Below, one piece after another: positions 24,915 to 33,548 of a stretch of 64,000 nucleotides of DNA. Location of the stretch: assembly GCF_010729895.1 (NCBI RefSeq), contig NZ_AP022612.1, positions 372,001 to 436,000 on the forward strand, in the 5' to 3' direction. A program made the translations under genes and the position numbers. The notes below the pieces were generated by a model. That model searched no databases, was not told the DNA's origin, and saw only the letters and a list, made by a program, of their open reading frames with translations. Position 1 is the first letter of the stretch; each line of letters begins with the position of its first letter. Source of the DNA: Mycolicibacterium confluentis (GTDB lineage: Bacteria > Actinomycetota > Actinomycetes > Mycobacteriales > Mycobacteriaceae).

Positions 24915-25754
24915 ATGCAGTTCTGGTCCGGCACGGCCTTCCTCCCGACGCGCGACCTGCTCGGCATCGCGCCCCTGCTCGATGAAGCCGGGTTCACCGG
25001 CATGTTCACCTCCGACCACCTGATCTACCCGCGACAGCTGAACACGCCCTACCCGCTGACGGGGGACAAGCCGCCGTGGCCGCCAGAGACGGAATGGCCG
25101 GACTCCTGGGTGACCATCGGCGCTCTGGCCGCCGTCACCACCCGACTGCGGTTCTCCAACGCGGTGTACATCGTCGGTGCGCGACCGCTCGTGGAGGTCG
25201 CGAAACAGGTCGCGACCGCCGCGACGCTGTCCGACGGCAGGGTGGAGCTCGCCATCGGAACCGGTTGGATGCGTGAGGAATTCGAGCTGCTGGGCCAGGA
25301 CTTCGACAACCGCGGCCCGCGCACCACCGAGATGATCCACGCGCTGCGTGCACTGTGGAAGGGCGGTTGGGTGTCCTGGCAGGGCGAGTACTACTCGGTG
25401 CCGGAGATGATGATCGAACCGCATCCACCCGCCCCCGTGCACATCCTGTGCGGCGGCGACTCCGACGTCGCGCTGCGGCGGGCTGCCGAGCACTGCGACG
25501 GGTGGGTGGGCCTGGCGTACAAGTGGGACGACGCCGTCTCCGTCGTCGAGCGTCTGCAGAAGTTCAGAACGCAGATCGGCCGCGGGGAGGAGCCCTTCGA
25601 GATCGTGCTGTCGCTGCTGCACGCACCGTCGGTGGACCTTTACCGGCGGGCAGAGGACATCGGCATCACCGGCGTGATGTGTGCGCCGTGGCGGGGGGAC
25701 CGCTACCGCGAGGGAATCGAGAAGTTCGCCGAGGACATCCTGGCAAAGGTTTGA
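24915..25754 (+). CDS. LLM-class F420-type oxidoreductase
   Basis: A 279-residue luciferase-like TIM-barrel oxidoreductase. Family signs are FTSDHLIYPR near the N-terminus, RLRFSNAVYIVGARPLVEVAKQVATAA, LAIGTGWMREEF, and VHILCGGDSDVALRRAAEHCDGW. It probably uses F420H2 or FMN; the substrate cannot be inferred. Stands alone. Confidence 0.85.
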   Translation: MQFWSGTAFLPTRDLLGIAPLLDEAGFTGMFTSDHLIYPRQLNTPYPLTGDKPPWPPETEWPDSWVTIGALAAVTTRLRFSNAVYIVGARPLVEVAKQVATAATLSDGRVELAIGTGWMREEFELLGQDFDNRGPRTTEMIHALRALWKGGWVSWQGEYYSVPEMMIEPHPPAPVHILCGGDSDVALRRAAEHCDGWVGLAYKWDDAVSVVERLQKFRTQIGRGEEPFEIVLSLLHAPSVDLYRRAEDIGITGVMCAPWRGDRYREGIEKFAEDILAKV

Positions 25755-25807
25755 CGACACCGTAATCGGGCAACAGTTGAAGCGTCCAACTACATCTGGA
25801 GGATCTG

Positions 25808-26089
25808 ATGAACCGCTTCATGGCGATGGTGATCTCGGGCTTCGCGGCCGCGGCTGTGATGACAGGCTGCTCATCGACAGTCATCAACCAGGGCGGCGAC
25901 ACCAAGTGCAAGGACTTCACCTCCGCCGAGGAGAAGACCCAGAACGAGGCCATCACCAAGATGCTCAAGGACGAGGGCAAGAACGAACCGTCCAACATCG
26001 AGCTCACCGCCACCCGGACCGCAGTGCAGACCTACTGCCAGACTGTCGGCACCCCGGACGCCACCATCAGTCAGGCCCCGCACCTGTAG
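25808..26089 (+). CDS. Small lipoprotein, HdeA-like
   Basis: A 93-residue protein with a lipobox (AVMTGC, cysteine at about residue 21) and a short helical mature part with two further cysteines (CKDF, TYCQ) spaced as in HdeA-like acid-stress domains. Attached to the outer leaflet of the membrane after lipid modification. GGAGGATCTG directly precedes the start. A strong hairpin terminator follows the stop. Confidence 0.72.
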   Translation: MNRFMAMVISGFAAAAVMTGCSSTVINQGGDTKCKDFTSAEEKTQNEAITKMLKDEGKNEPSNIELTATRTAVQTYCQTVGTPDATISQAPHL

Positions 26090-26144
26090 ACAACGAGACC
26101 GGCCGTCATCTCCTGGATGGGGAGATGGCGGCCGGTTTCGTTGT
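26090..26144. terminator. Hairpin terminator
   Basis: A 24-bp inverted repeat with a few mismatches (ACAACGAGACCGGCCGTCAT..., loop TGGATGG) directly after the lipoprotein stop. It is symmetric, so it would also serve the small gene converging from the right. Confidence 0.85.
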
Positions 26145-26152
26145 GGGTGGAG

Positions 26153-26305
26153 TCAGGACGCGTCAGTGTCGGTCGCCGGTCCACTTTGTGTCGCGCCGCC
26201 CTCATCGGACCAGTCGGTGCGGTCGCCGTCGGCCTTGGCGGGATCGCTGTCGCCCTTCGCAGGGTCGCTTTCCACGTCGTCGTTGTCCTGCGTCGGTTGA
26301 GTCAT
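26153..26305 (-). CDS. Small acidic protein, 50 residues
   Basis: Minus-strand frame from ATG 26305 to TGA 26153: MTQPTQDNDDVESDPAKGDS then DPAKADGDRT and an Asp/Thr-rich end. Very acidic, probably disordered, with a duplicated SDPAK/DPAK unit. It lies between a bidirectional terminator and a divergent gene, where nothing else fits. No family is known to me, and the ribosome site is weak. Confidence 0.5.
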   Translation of the reverse strand: MTQPTQDNDDVESDPAKGDSDPAKADGDRTDWSDEGGATQSGPATDTDAS

Positions 26306-26355
26306 GCCGACGGACTACCCCGTACCGGGTGATCTCACTCCGCTACCGTGGCCAC

Positions 26356-26745
26356 ATGCACGCATTCCGCGCCGCCGTGGAGGCCGGCGACTTCGACGCC
26401 CTGCCTGCGCTGCTCGCCGAGGACGTGGTGTTCCGCAGCCCGATCGCGCACAAGCCCTACCACGGTCGCGACACTGTCGCGGTGATCCTGACCGCGGTCG
26501 AGAAGGTGTTCAAGGATCTGCGCTACGAACGCGAGATCGGTGCACCGGACGCGGCGGACCGTGCGCTGGTCTTCACCGCCAAGGTCGGCGATCTCGACAT
26601 CAACGGCTGCGATTTCCTCCACACCGGGCCGGACGGCCTGATCGACGAGTTCACGGTCATGCTGCGCCCCCTCAAAGCCGTCAACGCCTTCGCCGAGCAG
26701 ATGTCGGTGGAGTTCGCCAAGGCGATGGAACAGGCCGGCAGGTAG
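26356..26745 (+). CDS. NTF2/SnoaL-like domain protein
   Basis: A 129-residue protein with the cone-like NTF2 pattern: N-terminal helix AAVEAGDFDALPALLAEDVVFRSPI, then KPYHGRDTVAVILTAVEKVF and a beta sheet containing VFTAKVGDLDINGCDFL and LIDEFTVMLRP. Members bind or transform small hydrophobic ligands; no catalytic pair is certain here. The ATG at 26356 is preferred because the domain begins there. Confidence 0.75.
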   Translation: MHAFRAAVEAGDFDALPALLAEDVVFRSPIAHKPYHGRDTVAVILTAVEKVFKDLRYEREIGAPDAADRALVFTAKVGDLDINGCDFLHTGPDGLIDEFTVMLRPLKAVNAFAEQMSVEFAKAMEQAGR

Positions 26746-26834
26746 TCGCACGCCACAACGCGTAGTTCGCTACGCGTGATCCTCCCGCCCGCACCCGGAA
26801 CGCTGATGGTGTCAGCACGGCACGGGAGGCGGCC

Positions 26835-27263
26835 ATGGCGAAGATCGGCAACGACCGAATGATCGTGCGGGGTGAGCGGCGGACAGACAACAGTTGGCTG
26901 TTCACGATCTGCTACACCGCGCACTTCGCGGAGTCCGACCTCGGCCTGCGCTTCGACGACGCCATCGACATCCGGTGCGTGCACCGCGACGGCGGCCAGT
27001 CGCCGCACTACGCCCCGCCGGTGTCGTTCAGGGCGACCGGAACCAGGGTGTTCCGCAAGAAGCGTGTCGTGGTGCGAGGCGAGGACTACGACGCCCGCGC
27101 GGGTCTGGACGCGGTGTGTGCGTGGATTCGACTCCACCATGAGGCCCCGGTGCAGACTCAGGGTGTCATCGACGACGAGCAGCCCACCCCACCGCTGGTG
27201 CCCAGTGGCGGTGCGCACCACGCGACACCGCGTCGTGCGACGGCTCAGTCACTGCGCTGCTGA
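26835..27263 (+). CDS. Hypothetical protein
   Basis: A 142-residue protein with no family I recognise. A beta-rich first 100 residues (SWLFTICYTAHFAESDLGLRF, then IDIRCVHRDGG and TRVFRKKRVVVRGEDYD) is followed by a helix with CAWIRLHH and a proline-rich tail. The start ATG follows GGGAGGCGGCC. Its 3' end overlaps the converging zinc-finger gene by 19 bp. Confidence 0.65.
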   Translation: MAKIGNDRMIVRGERRTDNSWLFTICYTAHFAESDLGLRFDDAIDIRCVHRDGGQSPHYAPPVSFRATGTRVFRKKRVVVRGEDYDARAGLDAVCAWIRLHHEAPVQTQGVIDDEQPTPPLVPSGGAHHATPRRATAQSLRC

Positions 27264-27598
27264 AGCTGCTGCACCCAGTCGCGGGGGACGCGTCCACGCG
27301 GGCCGGGTGCGGTCTGGTCGGCCGGACGTGACTGTGGCGGCGCCAGTTCCGGACCCGCGTCGTAATCGTCGGTGTCGTAGTTCCAGAACCAGGCCTCGCC
27401 CGGCTCGAAGGACCGGATGACCGGGTGGCCGGTGGCCCGCCAGTGTGCCGTCGCATGGCGCATCAGCGAATCGTCGCAGCAGCCGATGTGTCCGCACGCC
27501 GCGCAACGGCGCAGATGGAACCACCAACCGCCGGCCGTCTCGCATTCCGCGCACCCGGTACCACTCGGTGTGGCCGACGGATCGATGTGGGCGCCCAT
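27245..27598 (-). CDS. UBP-type zinc-finger protein
   Basis: A 117-residue protein whose first 75 residues are a ZnF-UBP domain: C-x2-C (GCAEC), WFHLRRCAACGHIGCCDDS, and H-ATAHWRATGHPVIRSFEPGEAWFWNY. The zinc ligands are complete. In eukaryotes the domain binds the ubiquitin C-terminus; in actinobacteria, which have Pup instead, its ligand is not known. Standalone gene. Confidence 0.85.
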   Translation of the reverse strand: MGAHIDPSATPSGTGCAECETAGGWWFHLRRCAACGHIGCCDDSLMRHATAHWRATGHPVIRSFEPGEAWFWNYDTDDYDAGPELAPPQSRPADQTAPGPRGRVPRDWVQQLQQRSD

Positions 27599-27660
27599 GT
27601 GCCGACACTACTGCTGCCCAAAGCGTCCGGGTCCACGATCTGTTTCGCTAGGGTTTGCCA

Positions 27661-28101
27661 ATGGCTGTCAAAGATTCGCGTGAAGTGGTGATCGAGGCGA
27701 CTCCCCAGGAGATCCTGGACGTGATCGCCGATGTCGAGGCGACGCCGACCTGGTCCCCGCAGTTCCAGAAGTCCGAGATCATCGACACGTACGACGACGG
27801 TCGCCCGCGCCAGGCCAAGATGACGGTCAAGGCCGCCGGCCTCACCGACGTTCAGGTCATCGAGTACACCTGGACCGACTCCAGCGTGAGTTGGACGCTG
27901 GTCTCGGCGGGACAGTTGAAGGCACAGGACGCGACCTACACGTTGACCCCCGACGGCGACAAGACCAAGGTCCGGTTCGACATGGTCGTCGACCCGTCGG
28001 TGCCGATCCCCGGCTTCCTGCTCAAACGCACCCTCAAGGGCGGCATGGAAACGGCCACCGACGGGCTGCGCAAGCAGGTACTCAAGGTCAAGAAGAGCTG
28101 A
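27661..28101 (+). CDS. SRPBCC (START-like) family protein
   Basis: A 146-residue protein of the polyketide-cyclase/SRPBCC group, which forms a deep hydrophobic pocket for lipids or polyketides. Typical parts are SREVVIEATPQEILDVIADVEATPTWSP and a C-terminal helix FLLKRTLKGGMETATDGLRKQV. It is followed by a paralogue. In M. tuberculosis similar proteins (Rv0854, Rv0856, Rv0857) lie just left of dapC-fadA, matching the position here. The ATG at 27661 is preferred to GTG 27655. Confidence 0.82.
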   Translation: MAVKDSREVVIEATPQEILDVIADVEATPTWSPQFQKSEIIDTYDDGRPRQAKMTVKAAGLTDVQVIEYTWTDSSVSWTLVSAGQLKAQDATYTLTPDGDKTKVRFDMVVDPSVPIPGFLLKRTLKGGMETATDGLRKQVLKVKKS

Positions 28102-28155
28102 CGCCGCTGCGGCGGGTCGATGGCACTGCGCGGTCACCGTCGCTACGTTTGAAGC

Positions 28156-28593
28156 ATGGCCGTCCGGGCGTCACGAGAAGCCGTGTTCGACGCCTCGCCG
28201 CAGGCGATCCTGGACACGCTCGCCGACATGGACGCACTGCCGTCGTGGTCGAAGCTGCACCGTGACGTCACCGTGCTGGACCGTCACCCCGATGGCCGCC
28301 CGCACCACGTGCAGGCGACCATGCGCCTCATGGGCGTCACCGACCGGGAACTCCTTGAGTACCACTGGGGCGAGGACTGGGTGGTCTGGGATGCCAAGGA
28401 CACGTTCCAGCAGCGCGGGCAGCACGCCGAGTACAACCTGACGCCCGAGGGTGAGATGACGCGCGTGCGGTTCGACATCACCGTGGACCCGTCGGCGCCG
28501 GTGCCCAGGTTCCTGCTCAAGCGGGCCAAGTCGATCGTGCTCGACACCGCGATCGATCGACTGCGTAGTCGCGTGACGCGCAACCGCGGCTGA
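28156..28593 (+). CDS. SRPBCC (START-like) family protein, paralogue
   Basis: A 145-residue paralogue of the preceding gene: SREAVFDASPQAILDTLADMDALPSWSK at the N-terminus and FLLKRAKSIVLDTAIDRLRSRV at the C-terminus. Probably arose by tandem duplication; 54 bp separate the two genes. Ligand unknown. Confidence 0.82.
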   Translation: MAVRASREAVFDASPQAILDTLADMDALPSWSKLHRDVTVLDRHPDGRPHHVQATMRLMGVTDRELLEYHWGEDWVVWDAKDTFQQRGQHAEYNLTPEGEMTRVRFDITVDPSAPVPRFLLKRAKSIVLDTAIDRLRSRVTRNRG

Positions 28594-28612
28594 CTCGTCG
28601 TAAGGTGCGCAG

Positions 28613-29341
28613 ATGCCCCACCCGCATCGGCGTTCCCCGCTGCTCGAAAGGCTTGCGGCCGACCGCGATGCCGGCCAGTCCGACACGGTCCTGACGGAGC
28701 TGCGCCGGGTGATTCTCGAAGGCGCGGTACCGCCCGGCACACCGATTCCGCCCGCCGACGTGGCGGAGATCCTCGGCGTCAGCCACATTCCAGTGCGTGA
28801 GGCCCTCAAGACGCTGATCGGTGAGGGGCTGGTGGCGCACCGCCAGAACGGCGGCTACTCCGTCGCACAGTTGACCGCGCAGGAGTTGGGCGAGATGTAC
28901 ATCGTGCGTGAGTCGTTGGAGTCCGCGGCCCTGGCCACCGCGGTGCGGCGTGCCACCGACGCCGACCACCACGCCATCAGCGTGCTCAATGATGCATTGG
29001 CGCAGGCAGTCTCGGAAAACGACGCGGTCACCTACCATCGTCTGAGCCGACGGTTCCATATGGCGTTGACCCGGCCGTCGGGCATGCACAGGCTGCTGCA
29101 CATGCTGGAGGTGGCGTGGAACATCACCGAACCCGTGCAGCCCATGGTCCATGTCAGTCGCGCCGACCGCGCGCGGTTGCATGCCGACCACGGTGACATG
29201 CTGACGGCCTTTCTAGCCCGCGATGCCGACCGCCTGCTCGCGGTGTCGGAGGAGCATGCGCGTCGCCTCAACGAGGTGATCTCCACGCTGCCCTCGGACT
29301 CAGGACTGCTGGCTCCCGAAGATATATTTCGGCCGCAATAG
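28613..29341 (+). CDS. GntR-family (FCD) regulator of the allantoin cluster
   Basis: A 242-residue regulator with a GntR winged helix (PPADVAEILGVSHIPVREALKTL, about 45-70) and an all-helical FCD ligand domain with metal-site residues (H-rich region RRFHMALTRPSGMHRLL). It lies directly before the NCS1 permease gene and so probably controls it and the linked catabolic genes in response to allantoin or a ureido compound. The 80-bp gap to the permease holds CGGCATATCGCCG, a possible operator. Confidence 0.85.
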   Translation: MPHPHRRSPLLERLAADRDAGQSDTVLTELRRVILEGAVPPGTPIPPADVAEILGVSHIPVREALKTLIGEGLVAHRQNGGYSVAQLTAQELGEMYIVRESLESAALATAVRRATDADHHAISVLNDALAQAVSENDAVTYHRLSRRFHMALTRPSGMHRLLHMLEVAWNITEPVQPMVHVSRADRARLHADHGDMLTAFLARDADRLLAVSEEHARRLNEVISTLPSDSGLLAPEDIFRPQ

Positions 29342-29423
29342 CGGCATATCGCCGACGAAATACGGCGGCAACACCTTCTCCATAGCGTCGCAGCATTCCT
29401 GACCTCACTTTCGGAGGAGCGCC

Positions 29424-30977
29424 GTGACCGAGATTGCAGCACAACAAGAGACGCGGGACCTCCCGCCCGGCGCCACAGCCGGCGCTGACGACATGATCGA
29501 GGCCGCGGGCCATCCCATCGGCGGCGGCGTCATCAAGCCGGGTTACGACCCGCGCCTGACCAACGAGGACCTCGCCCCACTGGGCAAACAGAGTTGGTCC
29601 TCCTACAACATCTTCGCCTTCTGGATGTCGGACGTGCACAGCGTCGGCGGCTACGTGACGGCGGGCAGCCTGTTCGCACTGGGCCTGGCCAGTTGGCAGG
29701 TCCTGGTCGCGCTGCTGGTGGGCATCGTGATCGTCAACTACTTCTGCAACCTGGTCGCCAAACCCAGCCAGGCCGCCGGCGTGCCGTACCCGGTGATCTG
29801 CCGGACGGTGTTCGGCGTGCTGGGCGCTAACATCCCGGCGATCATCCGCGGTCTGATCGCGGTGGCGTGGTACGGAATTCAGACCTACCTGGCCTCGGCA
29901 GCGCTGGATGTGGTGTTGCTCAAGCTGTTCCCGGGCCTGATGCCCTACGCGCAGGTGGAGCAGTACGGCTTCGCGGGACTGTCGCTGTTGGGCTGGGGCA
30001 GCTTCCTGCTGCTGTGGGTGTTGCAGGCCTGTGTGTTCTGGCGCGGCATGGAGTCCATCCGCAAGTTCATCGACTTCTGCGGTCCCGCGGTCTACGTCGT
30101 GATGTTCATCCTCTGCGGCTATCTGATCTACAGAGCGGGCTGGGGTGCCATCGATCTCAACCTCGGTGAGGTCACCTACACCGGATGGTCGTCGCTGCCC
30201 GTCATGCTCGGCGCGATCGCGCTGGTGGTGTCCTACTTCTCCGGTCCGATGCTTAACTTCGGCGACTTCTCGCGGTACGGCAAGTCGTTCGAGGCCGTCA
30301 AGCGCGGCAACTTCCTCGGCCTGCCGGTCAACTTCCTGGTGTTCTCGATTCTGGTGGTCGTCACCGCGTCGCTGACGGTGCCGGTGTTCGGCGAACTGAT
30401 CACCGACCCGGTGGAGACCGTGGCCCGCATCGACAGCACGTTCGCAATCGTCCTGGGCGCGTTGACGTTCTCGATCGCCACCATCGGCATCAACATCGTC
30501 GCCAACTTCATCAGCCCCGCATTCGACTTCTCGAACGTCAGCCCGCAGCGGATCAGTTGGCGTGCAGGCGGCATGATCGCAGCGGTCGGTTCCGTGCTGA
30601 TCACGCCGTGGAACCTCTACGCCAACCCCGAAGTCATCCACTACACGCTCGAGACCCTGGGCGCGTTCATCGGACCGCTGTTCGGCGTCCTGATCGCGGA
30701 CTACTACCTGGTGCGGAAGCAGAAGGTGGTGGTCGACGACCTGTTCACCATGAACGAGGACGGAAAGTACTGGTACACCAAGGGTTACAACATGGTCGCG
30801 GTGCTCGCCACCGCGGTCGGTGCGATCCTCGCGGTCATTCCGGTACTGCTGGGCGGCACGGTGCCCGGCATGTCCACCGCGGCGCAGTACAGCTGGTTCA
30901 TCGGGTGCGGCGTGGCCTTCGGCCTGTACTACCTGCTGGCCACGCGGGACAAGCTGGTTGCAGAATCGGTGTCGTGA
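29424..30977 (+). CDS. NCS1-family permease (allantoin/hydantoin type)
   Basis: A 517-residue membrane transporter with about 12 hydrophobic helices. NCS1 signs are SWSSYNIFAFWMSDVHSVGGYV, NYFCNLVAKPSQAAGVPYPVICR, and the late helix GPLFGVLIADYYLVRKQKV. It imports a purine breakdown product, most likely allantoin given the racemase, allantoinase and allantoicase genes around it. CGGAGGAGCGCC precedes the GTG start. Its stop overlaps the racemase start (GTGA), so the two are coupled. Confidence 0.9.
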   Translation: MTEIAAQQETRDLPPGATAGADDMIEAAGHPIGGGVIKPGYDPRLTNEDLAPLGKQSWSSYNIFAFWMSDVHSVGGYVTAGSLFALGLASWQVLVALLVGIVIVNYFCNLVAKPSQAAGVPYPVICRTVFGVLGANIPAIIRGLIAVAWYGIQTYLASAALDVVLLKLFPGLMPYAQVEQYGFAGLSLLGWGSFLLLWVLQACVFWRGMESIRKFIDFCGPAVYVVMFILCGYLIYRAGWGAIDLNLGEVTYTGWSSLPVMLGAIALVVSYFSGPMLNFGDFSRYGKSFEAVKRGNFLGLPVNFLVFSILVVVTASLTVPVFGELITDPVETVARIDSTFAIVLGALTFSIATIGINIVANFISPAFDFSNVSPQRISWRAGGMIAAVGSVLITPWNLYANPEVIHYTLETLGAFIGPLFGVLIADYYLVRKQKVVVDDLFTMNEDGKYWYTKGYNMVAVLATAVGAILAVIPVLLGGTVPGMSTAAQYSWFIGCGVAFGLYYLLATRDKLVAESVS

Positions 30978-31687
30978 AACGCATCTGGGTCGTCAATCCG
31001 AACACGACCGAGACCATGACGGCCGGGATCGCCCACTGTGCGCAGGCAGTGGCCGGTCCCGGCACCGTGGTCGTCGGTGTCACCTCTCCGTTCGGCCCAC
31101 CGTCGATCGAGAGCCACTACGACGAGGCGATGAGCGTGCCGGGACTGCTCGACGTGGTGGCGCGCGGCGAGCAGGAGGGCGTCGACGGGTACGTCATCGC
31201 CTGCTTCGGTGATCCCGGTCTGGACGCGGCGCGTGAGGTGGCGCGCGGCCCGGTCGTGGGCATCGCCGAGGCCGCGATGCACACCGCCAGTCATCTGGGC
31301 CGCGGGTTCAGCGTGGTCACCACGCTGGGACGCACCATCGGGCGGGCGGCTGAACTGTCCGAACGGTATGGCATGGACCGGTTCTGCCGGGGCATCCATG
31401 CATGCGAGATCCCGGTGCTCGACCTCGAGACCGACCCGATGGCACGCAAGATCGTCACCGAGGCGTGCCGGGACGCGGTGGAGTCCGACGGTTCCGACGC
31501 CGTGGTGCTCGGCTGTGCGGGCATGGCCGAGATGTGCGCCCAGATCGCCGACGACATCGGCGTGCCCGTCGTCGACGGCGTCACGGCGGCCACGCTGACG
31601 GTGCAGTCCCTGGTGACGATGGGGCTGGGTACGGGCAAGCGCGGCGAGTACGCCCCGCCGCCACCCAAGCGCTACAGGGAACGCTGA
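30974..31687 (+). CDS. Hydantoin/allantoin racemase (Asp/Glu racemase family)
   Basis: A 237-residue two-domain racemase that interconverts enantiomers of allantoin or a 5-substituted hydantoin so that both can be used. Family signs: RIWVVNPNTTETMT, IESHYDEAMSVPGLL, the first catalytic cysteine in VIACFGDPGLDAAREV (about residue 76) and the second in AVVLGCAGMAEM (about residue 180). The start is GTG 30974, overlapping the permease stop. The last 16 bp overlap the converging puuE gene. Confidence 0.88.
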   Translation: MKRIWVVNPNTTETMTAGIAHCAQAVAGPGTVVVGVTSPFGPPSIESHYDEAMSVPGLLDVVARGEQEGVDGYVIACFGDPGLDAAREVARGPVVGIAEAAMHTASHLGRGFSVVTTLGRTIGRAAELSERYGMDRFCRGIHACEIPVLDLETDPMARKIVTEACRDAVESDGSDAVVLGCAGMAEMCAQIADDIGVPVVDGVTAATLTVQSLVTMGLGTGKRGEYAPPPPKRYRER

Positions 31688-32589
31688 CTCGCCGGGTGCA
31701 CCGAGCGCCAGTGTTCGGCGATCTCGATGCGCCGCGCGACCCACACCCGGTCATGGGCCTGCACGTGGTCCAGGAATCGCTGCAGTGCCGCGGCCCGCGC
31801 GGGCCGTCCCACCAACCGGCAGTGCAGGCCCACCGACAGCATCTTCGGCTGTCCGGCAAGGCCTTCGGCGTACAGGACGTCGAAGGCGTCGCGCAGGTGC
31901 GCGAAGAACTCCTCGCCGTTGGCGAACCCGGCCGGCGAGGCGAACCGCATGTCGTTGGTGTCCAACGTGTACGGCACCACAAGATGGTCGGTGTCGCGCA
32001 CGCGGACCCAGTAGGGCAGGTCGTCGGCGTACGAGTCCGAGTCGTAGACGAATCCGCCGTGCTCGACGACGAGATCGCGGGTGCGTGGTGAGTCCCGGCC
32101 GGTGTACCAGCCCAGCGGTGCCGCGCCCGTGAGTTCGCGCAGGATCGTGACGGCCTCGGCCATGTGGGCGCGTTCGGTGTCGACGTCGCATCCCTGATAG
32201 GACTTCCACCGCAGGCCGTGGCAGGCGATCTCGTGGCCGAGCTCCTGAAACGCCGCCACCGCTTCGGGATTGCGCTGCATGGCCCGTGCGACGGCGAAGA
32301 TCGTCAGCGGCAGGTCGCGCTGCTCGAAGATCCGCAGCACGCGCCACAGACCGGCGCGTGACCCGTACTCGTAGAGCGACTCCATGCTCATGTGCCGGTC
32401 GGGAAAGGCCTCGGCGGGCGTCATCTCCGACAGGAACGTCTCCGACGCCGGATCCCCGTCCAGCACGCTGTTCTCGGCGCCCTCCTCGTAGTTGAGCACG
32501 AACTGCACCGCGATCGCGGCGCCGCCCGGCCATTGCGGATCCGGCGGATGCGGGCCGTACCCGACCATGTCCCGCGGGTAGGCGCTCAC
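31672..32589 (-). CDS. puuE: Allantoinase PuuE (polysaccharide-deacetylase type)
   Basis: A 305-residue metal-independent allantoinase that opens allantoin to allantoate. Family signs: YPRDMVGYGPHPPDPQWPGG, VQFVLNYEEGAENSVLDGD, SRAGLWRVLRIFEQR, GHEIACHGLRWKSY, LGWYTGRDSPRTRDLVVEHGG and SVGLHCRLVGRPARA. GTG 32589 overlaps the allantoicase stop (GTGA). Last gene of aldolase-alc-puuE. The open frame extends further, but the family N-terminus begins here. Confidence 0.93.
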   Translation of the reverse strand: MSAYPRDMVGYGPHPPDPQWPGGAAIAVQFVLNYEEGAENSVLDGDPASETFLSEMTPAEAFPDRHMSMESLYEYGSRAGLWRVLRIFEQRDLPLTIFAVARAMQRNPEAVAAFQELGHEIACHGLRWKSYQGCDVDTERAHMAEAVTILRELTGAAPLGWYTGRDSPRTRDLVVEHGGFVYDSDSYADDLPYWVRVRDTDHLVVPYTLDTNDMRFASPAGFANGEEFFAHLRDAFDVLYAEGLAGQPKMLSVGLHCRLVGRPARAAALQRFLDHVQAHDRVWVARRIEIAEHWRSVHPASQRSL

Positions 32590-33548
32590 ACGAGGTCTCC
32601 GAACAGCCGCAGCCGGGCCAGGCCACCGTCGGGATAGATGTCCAGCCGCGCCTCGTGCACCGCGGCGTCGGAGTTCACCAGCAGGCGATGCCGTGTGTCG
32701 GGCTGTAAGTCGGTGCGCGGCAGCAGTTCCACCCACTCGCCGTCGTCGGTCAGGCCACTCAGCGCCGCGGCGCCCGGACTGTTGCCCAGGAAATACGACG
32801 TGTCGATCTCGGCCAGTCGGATCCGCCCGCGGCCCGCCAACTGGATGCGCACCCAGTCGTTGGCGTCGTCACGGCGGCGGGCGGTCTCCCACCCGTCACC
32901 CATGACCTTGGCGACGCCGGGAAAGATCAGGTTCTGCGGCGAACTGTAGAACCGGTTGGAGCAGTCCAGCACCAGGCCGCCGTTCTCCAGCGCCGTCAGA
33001 TCCAGCGGGCCCAGACCCAGCAGCGCGGGATCGGGCCGACCCTCGCCGTGCACGCGCAGTCGCGCGACGCCGCCGTCGGGGAAGATCCGAAGGCGCACAT
33101 GCGTGTAACGCTTCTGGGAGAACACCTCGAAGGGATTTCGGCTGTCGCCGTAGATCTTCGCGCGTTCGACGATCGGCTCCCACCCGGGATGGGCGATCAG
33201 GTCCTCGACCGGGGGATAGCCGTCCACCTCGAGCGCGTCGAGGGAGGCCTCCGGCGGGAAGTTCCCCTTGAACCACGCGGTGTCGATCACCACGCCGTGG
33301 ATCACACCGGGGACACCGAGACGCACGATGGCCTCGTCATAGCCGGGTTCGCGGCGCCGTCGCGTCTCCCATCCGTCGTAGATCTGACCGCGATGGCCGA
33401 AGGTCGCGGGTTGGTACTTCGACGGCCCCGGCTTGATCAGGTTCTCCTTCTCGGCGAAGGAGTCGTCGTTGGCCCACAGCACCGCACCTCCCGCCGTGCG
33501 CAGCGCCAGGTCGGGGAACCAGCTGAAATCGGGTGGCGAGTCGGTCAT
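32586..33548 (-). CDS. alc: Allantoicase
   Basis: A 320-residue enzyme that splits allantoate to ureidoglycolate and urea. It has the two-fold repeat typical of allantoicases: YDGWETRRRREPGYDEAIVRLG...DTAWFKGNFPPEASL in the first half and GDGWETARRRDDANDWVRIQLAG...DTSYFLGNSPGAAAL in the second, each closing with IFPDGGVARLR / IYPDGGLARLR. Overlaps both neighbours by four bases. No ureidoglycolate lyase of a known family is nearby. Confidence 0.95.
   Translation of the reverse strand: MTDSPPDFSWFPDLALRTAGGAVLWANDDSFAEKENLIKPGPSKYQPATFGHRGQIYDGWETRRRREPGYDEAIVRLGVPGVIHGVVIDTAWFKGNFPPEASLDALEVDGYPPVEDLIAHPGWEPIVERAKIYGDSRNPFEVFSQKRYTHVRLRIFPDGGVARLRVHGEGRPDPALLGLGPLDLTALENGGLVLDCSNRFYSSPQNLIFPGVAKVMGDGWETARRRDDANDWVRIQLAGRGRIRLAEIDTSYFLGNSPGAAALSGLTDDGEWVELLPRTDLQPDTRHRLLVNSDAAVHEARLDIYPDGGLARLRLFGDLV

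Noticed and set aside
23487..25760. 757-residue minus-strand open frame
   Set aside because: It is antisense to the ankyrin, PAS-regulator and LLM genes, which all show clear families; the translation is low-complexity and His/Arg/Gln-rich.
29268..30641. 457-residue minus-strand open frame over the permease gene
   Set aside because: His/Asp/Glu-rich shadow of a well-supported membrane protein.
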